DNA from: Methyloversatilis universalis EHg5
GTDB lineage: Bacteria; Pseudomonadota; Gammaproteobacteria; Burkholderiales; Rhodocyclaceae
DNA length: 64,000 nt
Assembly: GCF_000378945.1 (NCBI RefSeq)
Contig: NZ_KB900539.1
Location: 3,236,122 to 3,300,121, forward strand
Direction: 5' to 3'
A model generated the notes under the pieces. That model was not told the origin of the DNA. It made no database searches and saw nothing but the letters and a program-made list of their open reading frames with translations. The stretch's first letter is position 1. Every line of letters begins with the position of its first letter. This document shows, one piece after another, positions 58,328 to 64,000 of this stretch. The position numbers were made by a program, and so were the translations under genes.

Positions 58328-58993
58328 TCAGTCGATCAGCCCGAGCTGCCGCGCCGCGTGCATGAGTTCGATATCGGTCGACACACCGAGCTTGGACTTG
58401 ATCTGGTAGTGGATGTTGAGCACGGTCTTCAGGCTGAGGTGCAGCGTGTCCGCGATGTCCTCACGCGACTTGGCGGCGACCAGCATGCGCAGGATTTCGA
58501 ATTCGCGTGCGCTCAGCGCGGCCAGTGCATTGCGACCCGAAACGCCGGCACGGCGCAGCGCCGCCAGTTCTTCCTGCACGTCCGGACTCAGCGTCTGCCG
58601 GCGCGCGTGCACTGCGCGTATCGCCTGCACCAGCAGATCCGGCGGCGAACTTTTGGTGACATAGCCGAGCGCGCCGGATTCCAGCGCTTTTTCGACGAAG
58701 GTGGCGTCGCGGTGCATGGTGAACACCAGCACCCGCGCATCACGGTCGCGCGCCAGGATGCGTTGCAGCGTCTGTATGCCGCTGGCACCGGGCAGCGTGA
58801 TGTCCATCACCACCAGATCCGGTGCGAGTTCGGTGTACAGGCGGTAGGCCTCCTCGCCGGACCCGGCTTCGGCCACGATGTGCAGCGGCGGGTGACGTTC
58901 GATCAGCCGGCGGTAGCCTTCGCGTACCACCGCGTGGTCATCCACCAGCAGGATGCCGACCGGCGCGTCAACCAGCGGTGCAAACCCGTTCAT
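58328..58993 (-). CDS. LuxR/FixJ-type response regulator
   Basis: 221 aa from the ATG at 58993, which overlaps the kinase stop (ATGA at 58990-58993). Receiver: LLVDDHAVVREGYRRL, phospho-acceptor Asp in DLVVMDITLPGASG, Lys in GYVTKSSPPDLL. C-terminal helix-turn-helix: LSAREFEILRMLVAAKSREDIADTLHLSLKTVLNIHYQIKSKLGVS. It pairs with the upstream kinase; target genes are unknown. Confidence 0.93.
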   Translation of the reverse strand: MNGFAPLVDAPVGILLVDDHAVVREGYRRLIERHPPLHIVAEAGSGEEAYRLYTELAPDLVVMDITLPGASGIQTLQRILARDRDARVLVFTMHRDATFVEKALESGALGYVTKSSPPDLLVQAIRAVHARRQTLSPDVQEELAALRRAGVSGRNALAALSAREFEILRMLVAAKSREDIADTLHLSLKTVLNIHYQIKSKLGVSTDIELMHAARQLGLID

Positions 58994-60483
58994 GCCGCCT
59001 CCACCTGCGTGCCCAGTCGCCACGGCACTTCGATATCCACCACAAGCCCCTGCGGTTCGCGCACCGACAGCAGCACGCGGCCGCCCAGCGCCACCACGCG
59101 TTCATTCACGCCGATCAGGCCGAAGCCGCCGGACTCGGTCTGCGTCACCGCCAGCACCGGGCCGCGCACCACACCGTCATCGATCACCCGCAGCCGGATG
59201 TCGTCGCGCGCCGGCCGCCGCTCCAGCCTCACCTCGACCGCGGTGGCCCCCGAGTGTTTGGCCGCGTTGGTCAGACATTCCTGCACGATGCGGTAGAGGT
59301 TGATCGCGATGTCGTCCGGCAGATCGGCGAAATCGCCATCGACCTCCAGCGTGTAGCGGCAGCGGCCACGCGCCTGCGCGTCCCACATGCGCACCATGCG
59401 GTCCAGCCCGGCGATCAGGCCGTACTCGTCCAGACCGACCGGGCGCAGCTGGCGCAGGATGCCGTGCAGCGATTCCATCATGCGGCTCACCGTGCGCATC
59501 ACCGTTTCACCGCTGTCGCGCAGCGCCTCCGGCTGCGGCGCAGGCCGGTCGGCTTCGTTCACGACGCAGGCCGCTTCGGCGCTGATGGACGCCAGACTCT
59601 GCCCGAATTCGTCGTGCAGTTCGCGCGCCAGCCGGCGCCGCTCGCCCTCCTGCACCGTGAGCAGCATCTGCGCCAGACGCTGCTGGTCGCGCGTCTTCTG
59701 CTGCAGGTTTTCCGCCATCGTGTTGAACACCGAGCCGATGCGGTCGAACTCCGCCAGTTCGAAAGCCGGCAGGCGCGCATCGAGATCGCCGCGTTCAAGC
59801 TTGCCGAGGCCGTCCAGCACCGCCGACGCCGGCCGCAGCGCACGGCTGATCGACAGGTAAATGAGCAGGTTGAACGCCAGTACCGCTACCGCAGCACCGG
59901 CCAGCAGACGCAGGATTTCCTGCCACACCGCGCCGCTCTCGCGGTCGGCATCGACCCGGATCAGCACTTCGCCCATCTTGAGGCCGGGCGCGCGGCCCAC
60001 GTCCAGACCGACGCCGTAGGGCTGGTACCACAGCACGCGCCGGCCGACGCGCACGCCCGGTTCGCCTGCCACATCCTGTTCGATGGCGGCACCGCGCTCG
60101 ATGCGCCGGTTCAGCATGTAGCGGATCAGTTCGCGGAACCACTCGGGCGCGTAGGCGTGATGCCGCGTGCTGTCCGCGGTACAGCTGTTGGCCGACAGCC
60201 GGCCTTCGAGATCGAAGTACTGCACGCACAGCCGGGTCACTTCGGAAAACTCGGCAAAGCGCGACAGGTCGGGCTTGCCGATGTTCAGTTCGAGGCCGCT
60301 CAACTGGCGCGACATCTGGTCGGTGATGAGCCGCGACACCAGATCGGCATTGCGCACCGCCTCCGCCTGCAGCCGCGTGGTGGTGCGCCAGATCAGCGCA
60401 GCCGACGCCAGCACGCCGATCACCACCGCGAGCAGCGTGATGCGCACCATGAGGGTCAGTTTGAGATTGGTGCCGCGCTTCAT
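58990..60483 (-). CDS. Membrane sensor histidine kinase (HAMP, HisKA_3)
   Basis: 497 aa. TM1 (about 12-34), a periplasmic sensor of about 150 residues with two cysteines (RLCVQYF and NSCTADS), TM2 (about 195-215), HAMP (ALRPASAVLDGLGKLERGDLDARLP), coiled coil, and a NarX/DegS-type transmitter with the phospho-accepting His in ELHDEFGQSLASI and an HATPase domain (QECLTNAAKHSGA, GGFGLIGVNERV). In the HATPase the G1 box reads VIDDGVVRG, weaker than the usual DNGxG. Signal unknown. Confidence 0.92.
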   Translation of the reverse strand: MKRGTNLKLTLMVRITLLAVVIGVLASAALIWRTTTRLQAEAVRNADLVSRLITDQMSRQLSGLELNIGKPDLSRFAEFSEVTRLCVQYFDLEGRLSANSCTADSTRHHAYAPEWFRELIRYMLNRRIERGAAIEQDVAGEPGVRVGRRVLWYQPYGVGLDVGRAPGLKMGEVLIRVDADRESGAVWQEILRLLAGAAVAVLAFNLLIYLSISRALRPASAVLDGLGKLERGDLDARLPAFELAEFDRIGSVFNTMAENLQQKTRDQQRLAQMLLTVQEGERRRLARELHDEFGQSLASISAEAACVVNEADRPAPQPEALRDSGETVMRTVSRMMESLHGILRQLRPVGLDEYGLIAGLDRMVRMWDAQARGRCRYTLEVDGDFADLPDDIAINLYRIVQECLTNAAKHSGATAVEVRLERRPARDDIRLRVIDDGVVRGPVLAVTQTESGGFGLIGVNERVVALGGRVLLSVREPQGLVVDIEVPWRLGTQVEAA

Positions 60484-60612
60484 GTGCCCGATTCTATCCG
60501 CGCACGCGGGGCAACTTGCCCGATCTGTGCCGGTCGGACGGAATGCCGTCTGTCACTGTGCCGGCAGCCGGCGCTGCGCTACGGTGTATCCATGCTGAAG
60601 GAGGACTGCACC

Positions 60613-60822
60613 ATGACCCACACCCACCCCGACCCGGCTCGCCCGACCCCCTGGCGCATCGCCACCACCGTGTTCTGGAGTTTCTTCGGCGTGCGCAAGC
60701 GCAGTGGCCACGACCAGGACACGGTGCAGCTCACGCCGCTGCAGATCGCCTGCGGTGCGGTGATCGGCGCCGCGCTGTTCGTGGGCACGCTGCTCACCGC
60801 GGTGCACTTCATCACCCGCTGA
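60613..60822 (+). CDS. DUF2970-family small membrane protein
   Basis: 69 aa from the ATG at 60613 with GAAGGAGG eight bases upstream. A conserved WSFFGVRKRSGHDQD motif precedes a single C-terminal membrane helix (PLQIACGAVIGAALFVGTLLTAVHFI). Members of this family are short, mostly betaproteobacterial and of unknown function. Divergent from the sensor kinase; its last 11 bases overlap the convergent iclR-type gene. Confidence 0.88.
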   Translation: MTHTHPDPARPTPWRIATTVFWSFFGVRKRSGHDQDTVQLTPLQIACGAVIGAALFVGTLLTAVHFITR

Positions 60823-61645
60823 GCGGCAGGTCGAACAGGCGCGCCGCAATACGGGCAGCCGCCCGCTCCATGCGTGCGCGGCAGTCGGCACGGCCCGCCT
60901 CGTCCAGCCAGGCACTGATGAAGGTGGTGCCGATGCCGGCCACCGGGTAGCCGGCGGCGTCGCACACCGGCACGCCCATGCCGCCGGTGCTGCGGTCCAG
61001 CACCATGCCGTCGAAACAGCTCCAGCCCTCGCGCAATGCGCGGGCGATGGCTTCGCGGTGCCGCAGTTCGTCATAGCGTTCGACCCGGTGGTAGCGCGGC
61101 AGGTTGATGCGCACCACCTCCCACACCTCGTCCTCGGGCAGCCGCGACATCATGGCGATGCAGCTCTGGGTGACGCCAAAGGCGGTGCGCAGGCCGGCAT
61201 CGCCGCGACCGATCTGTATGTCGGAGCGCGGGTCGTAGCGACCGATGCACACGCTGTCCAGCCCGCTGCGCAGGTTCAGGAACACCACCTGACCCAGTTC
61301 CTCCGCCAGCGCGCTCAGTTCGGTCGCCGCCGCCCGTTCCACTGGCTGCCGGCTGATCGCCGAATAGCCGAGCGCCGCAAGGTCGCGGCCGAGGTTGAAG
61401 CGCTGGGTCAGCGGATCGCGTTCGACCCAGCCCATGTCCATCAGCATGTCGAGCACGCGATGGATGGTCGCCCGCGGCAGGCCGGTGCGCGCCACCAGTT
61501 CGGTCAGCGCGCTGCCCCGGCGCGAACCGCGCGCGAGCGTGGTGAGCAGCAGGCGCGCGCGGTGCAGGCTGCCGGCCGGCACCTCGCCCGCATCCGCATG
61601 CTGCGCGCTGCGTCCCTGCTTCGTCCGGCTGTCCGCCTCCGCCAT
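60812..61645 (-). CDS. IclR-family transcriptional regulator
   Basis: 277 aa from the ATG at 61645 (ACGGAGC upstream); an in-frame ATG at 61675 adds 10 Arg-rich residues and is less likely. N-terminal winged helix (ARLLLTTLARGSRRGSALTELVARTGLPRATIHRVLDMLMDMGWVERD) and a C-terminal ligand-binding GAF-like domain (HREAIARALREGWSCFDGM, GVPVCDAAGYPVAGI). Divergent from the FMN-binding-fold gene. Two identical operators in the shared promoter region suggest autoregulation plus control of that gene. Confidence 0.93.
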   Translation of the reverse strand: MAEADSRTKQGRSAQHADAGEVPAGSLHRARLLLTTLARGSRRGSALTELVARTGLPRATIHRVLDMLMDMGWVERDPLTQRFNLGRDLAALGYSAISRQPVERAAATELSALAEELGQVVFLNLRSGLDSVCIGRYDPRSDIQIGRGDAGLRTAFGVTQSCIAMMSRLPEDEVWEVVRINLPRYHRVERYDELRHREAIARALREGWSCFDGMVLDRSTGGMGVPVCDAAGYPVAGIGTTFISAWLDEAGRADCRARMERAAARIAARLFDLPLSG

Positions 61646-61680
61646 GCTCCGTGCTCCGTGCGCTCTGCGTCGCAAGCGGG

Positions 61681-61697
61681 TGTCCGCTATCCGGACA
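61681..61697. promoter_or_regulatory. Operator 1 for the IclR-family regulator
   Basis: TGTCCG-N5-CGGACA, a perfect palindrome (7-bp arms when one more pair is counted), 36 nt upstream of the regulator's start codon. Confidence 0.72.
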
Positions 61698-61779
61698 CCT
61701 ATGTACCCACGGCCTGTTGCCGCTCACAGACATGAACACTAGCATCCGCTTCAAACAACAAGAGCCTGAACAAACCGCT

Positions 61780-61796
61780 TGTCCGACCATCGGACA
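61780..61796. promoter_or_regulatory. Operator 2 for the IclR-family regulator
   Basis: A second TGTCCG-N5-CGGACA with a different spacer sequence, 99 bp centre to centre from operator 1 and ending 23 nt before the start of the divergent gene. Confidence 0.72.
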
Positions 61797-61819
61797 GCTT
61801 TCGTGACTCAGGAGGAGAC

Positions 61820-62485
61820 ATGAGCCAGCTCTACGGGGCGCAGCATCGCGCACTGCAGGATGAACACGGCATGCAGCCGCTGGCTGACCGGGTGGCCGAA
61901 TTCATCGTGCATCCGGCAATACAGCCGGAACACCGCGCCTTCATCGAATCGCGCGACTTCTTCTTCCTCACCACGGTCGACCACCGCGGCTACCCTACGG
62001 TGTCGCACAAGGGTGGCGCGCCCGGCTTCGTGCGGGTGATCGACGACCGCACGCTCGCATTCCCGAGCTTCGACGGCAACGGCATGTTCCTGTCCATCGG
62101 CAACATCACCGCCCACCCGAAGATCGGCCTGCTGTTCATCGATTTCGAAACGCCGCACCGGGTGCGGGTGCATGGCGACGCCACGGTGAGCCGCGACGAT
62201 CCGCTGCTGCAGGAGCAGCTGCCCGCCTTTCACGGCGCCGAATGCGTGGTGCGGGTGAAGCTGGCGGAAATCTTCATCAACTGCCCGCGCTACATCCACC
62301 GCTACCGCCGCGTCGAGGACGCGAAGCACGTGCCGCAGCCGGGCTGCCCGACGCCGCCGGCGCAGTGGAAGCGCATCGACGGGCTGCAGGACGTGCTGCC
62401 CGAACGCGACCGCCACATCGCGGACGAACTGGGCGTCATTTCGCCGGACGCCTACGCCGAACTGGTGCAGCAGGGCCGCACCTGA
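61820..62485 (+). CDS. Pyridoxamine 5'-phosphate oxidase-fold (FMN-binding) protein
   Basis: 221 aa. Split-barrel flavin-binding fold: ESRDFFFLTTVDHRGYPTVSHKGGAPGFVRVID, GNGMFLSIGNITAHPKIGLLFIDF, RVRVHGDATV. It belongs to the broad family that includes PdxH but is not PdxH itself; substrate is unknown. AGGAGGAGAC precedes the ATG. Transcribed away from the IclR-type regulator, which probably controls it. Confidence 0.88.
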   Translation: MSQLYGAQHRALQDEHGMQPLADRVAEFIVHPAIQPEHRAFIESRDFFFLTTVDHRGYPTVSHKGGAPGFVRVIDDRTLAFPSFDGNGMFLSIGNITAHPKIGLLFIDFETPHRVRVHGDATVSRDDPLLQEQLPAFHGAECVVRVKLAEIFINCPRYIHRYRRVEDAKHVPQPGCPTPPAQWKRIDGLQDVLPERDRHIADELGVISPDAYAELVQQGRT

Positions 62486-62584
62486 ACCGCGGCGGCCCCT
62501 CGCCGCCGCCCTTTCCGCACGCCATCGCATGCAGCCCGCTCAGGGCCGCAGGGGCCGGCGCGCGCCCACCGAAGGAGTCCGCAC

Positions 62585-63121
62585 ATGAAACCCCTTTCCG
62601 CACTGGTCTGCGCCAACGTGATGCTGGCGATCGCGATGACCTTCTCGATGCAGTCCGCACCGCTGCCGATGTGGTCCATGGTGATCGCCTGGGCGGCCTT
62701 CTTCCATCTGGGCGGCATGCAGCATGCGCCGTCGGCGCTGCTGGCGGTGCTGGCTCACGCGGTATTCGGCGTGCTCGCCGGCTGGCTGGCCGCGCTCGCC
62801 ATCCTGGCCAATCCGACCGCGCTGCCCGGCACCGTCTGGGTGCCGCTGGTGGTGGGCGCCGCGGTCGGCCTGATGAGCGCAGCGTCCGGCTGGTCGCGGC
62901 TGGCGGTGCTGCCGGTGTGCGTCTACGGCTTCGCCGCGAACTGGGCCTTCCTCGACGTGCCCGGCCGCTTCGACCCGGCGGTGCTGACCGCGCTGCGCGC
63001 CGACAACGTGCTGGTCGCGCTGCCGCCGGCGCTGCTGATCGGCGGCCTGTTCGGCTGGGCCAACGCACGGCTGATCGTGCGGCTGTCCGCGCCCGCCGCC
63101 GACAGCGGACGGACCGCGTGA
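62585..63121 (+). CDS. DUF1097-like inner-membrane protein
   Basis: 178 aa, about five to six hydrophobic helices (LSALVCANVMLAIAMTFS, VIAWAAFFHLGG, ALLAVLAHAVFGVLAGWLAAL, VPLVVGAAVGLMSAAS, VLPVCVYGFAANWAFL, ALLIGGLFGWANARLIV). Composition and the AWAAFFHLGG-type motif recall the DUF1097 (YcdZ) family, whose role is unknown. AAGGAG lies upstream. It may be co-transcribed with the FMN-binding gene 99 nt before it. Confidence 0.7.
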   Translation: MKPLSALVCANVMLAIAMTFSMQSAPLPMWSMVIAWAAFFHLGGMQHAPSALLAVLAHAVFGVLAGWLAALAILANPTALPGTVWVPLVVGAAVGLMSAASGWSRLAVLPVCVYGFAANWAFLDVPGRFDPAVLTALRADNVLVALPPALLIGGLFGWANARLIVRLSAPAADSGRTA

Positions 63122-63233
63122 CCGCGCGCATGCAGGGCAACTTGCCCGTGCGCGACTGCCTAGACTGCGCGACAGCCCGCAGCCGGCCGGTCAGCGCCGG
63201 ACACGCACATCGATTCCACACCGGGGAGACAGC

Positions 63234-64000
63234 ATGAGCAGTCAGGAGCAACTGCAGGACTGGCGCGACGCCGCGCTGCGCATCGAGAACGAGATCCGCA
63301 AGGCCGTGATTGGCCAGGACGGCATCGTGCGGCTGATCAATGTCGCGCTGTTCGCACGCGGCCACGTGCTGCTCGAAGGCGATGTCGGCGTTGGCAAGAC
63401 CACGGTGCTGCGCGCCTTCGCGCGCGCCATCGGCGGTGATTTCGAGCGCGTCGAGGGCACGGTGGACCTGATGCCGAACGACCTCGTCTATCACACCTAT
63501 GTCGATGCCGACGGCAAGCCGCGCATCGAGCCCGGTCCGCTGCTGCGCCATGGCGAACGGCTCACCACCTTCTTCTTCAACGAAATCAACCGCGCCCGGC
63601 CGCAGGTGCAGTCGCTGCTGCTGCGCGCGATGGCCGAACGCACGGTGTCGGCCTTCAACCGCGACTACAGTTTTCCGCACATGACGGTGTTCGCCGACCG
63701 CAACAAGGTCGAGAAGGAAGAAACCTTCGAACTCGCCTCGGCCGCGCGCGACCGCTTCATGTTCGAACTGCGCATGGAAACGCCGCGCGATCCGTCGGTG
63801 CGCCGCGCGCTGGTGTTCGACACCGCCTATCACGACGTGGACGCGCTGATCGACACCGTGTCGCCCGGCCTGATCGACGCCTTCCAGCTCAATGCCATCG
63901 CCGCCCACATCCAGCGCAGCGTGAGCGCCAGCGAGGCGATGGAGCGCTACGTGATGGACCTGTGGGACGCGAGCCAGAACCCGGCCGCCTTCGACATCCG
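63234..64000 (+). CDS. MoxR-type AAA+ ATPase, N-terminal part (truncated by window end)
   Basis: About 255 residues are visible from the ATG at 63234 (GGGGAGACAGC upstream), and the frame is still open at 64000. Walker A GDVGVGKTT (about 49-57) and LLRAMAERTVSAFNRDY follow the MoxR plan, but two motifs depart from it: the Walker-B region reads TTFFFNEINRARPQ, with Asn where MoxR has Asp before the catalytic Glu, and the sensor-1 ATQNP reads ADRNK. MoxR proteins act as chaperones with VWA-domain partners, for example in methanol dehydrogenase clusters; the partner should be beyond the window. Confidence 0.85.
   Translation, partial: MSSQEQLQDWRDAALRIENEIRKAVIGQDGIVRLINVALFARGHVLLEGDVGVGKTTVLRAFARAIGGDFERVEGTVDLMPNDLVYHTYVDADGKPRIEPGPLLRHGERLTTFFFNEINRARPQVQSLLLRAMAERTVSAFNRDYSFPHMTVFADRNKVEKEETFELASAARDRFMFELRMETPRDPSVRRALVFDTAYHDVDALIDTVSPGLIDAFQLNAIAAHIQRSVSASEAMERYVMDLWDASQNPAAFDI

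Overview
The window is a high-GC bacterial chromosome segment (G+C is about two thirds by eye), almost fully coding, with no rRNA or tRNA gene that I could see. Gene content points to a facultatively anaerobic, metabolically versatile betaproteobacterium. The indicators are a Calvin-cycle cbb operon with CbbR, a narXL-narK1K2GHJI respiratory nitrate operon, NorR/YtfE nitric-oxide defence, PEP-CTERM surface proteins, an E3 subunit carrying its own lipoyl domain, and a MoxR-type ATPase. A Rhodocyclales-like (for example Methyloversatilis-like) host fits best; that assignment is inference from gene families, not from a marker gene.

Layout. 1-4.7 kb: pyruvate dehydrogenase complex (aceE partial, aceF, lpdA); the lpdA linker contains half of a repeat found elsewhere in the window. 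5-8 kb: a tight four-gene cassette of unknown function, made of an exported six-cysteine protein, a PqqD-like carrier/recognition protein, an HprK-related kinase and a nucleotidyltransferase. 8-10 kb: rpiA and phoU. 9.5-16.4 kb, reverse strand: Sel1/zinc-ribbon membrane protein, yggX, a PAS-GGDEF protein, argA, a double-domain PPK2 phosphotransferase and rsmE. 16.6-29 kb: an inositol-phosphatase family gene, then cbbR divergent from fbp-prk-tkt-gap-pgk-pyk-fba-purC, which joins Calvin-cycle, glycolytic and purine genes in one direction with no RuBisCO gene in view.

29-50 kb is the nitrogen-oxide region. It holds a multi-PAS sensor kinase, narXL, norR divergent from ytfE (three GGT-N7-ACC boxes and a -24/-12 promoter), then an FNR-type box ahead of narK1-narK2-narG-narH-narJ-narI-ppiC, followed by beta carbonic anhydrase, a small membrane protein and a BLUF photoreceptor. 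A hairpin-bearing intergenic repeat separates narH from narJ.

49.8-64 kb: two PEP-CTERM proteins, an amidase, trxC, uvrA, a 121-bp-period tandem REP-like array split by an IS110-family element, a LuxR-type two-component pair, a DUF2970 protein, an IclR regulator divergent from an FMN-binding-fold gene with two identical operators between them, a DUF1097-like membrane protein and a truncated MoxR-type ATPase.

The most striking items are the HprK-kinase/PqqD/nucleotidyltransferase cassette and the IS110 element. The element's non-coding end folds on paper into a bridge-RNA-like target loop whose two 7-nt guides match the REP site it occupies.
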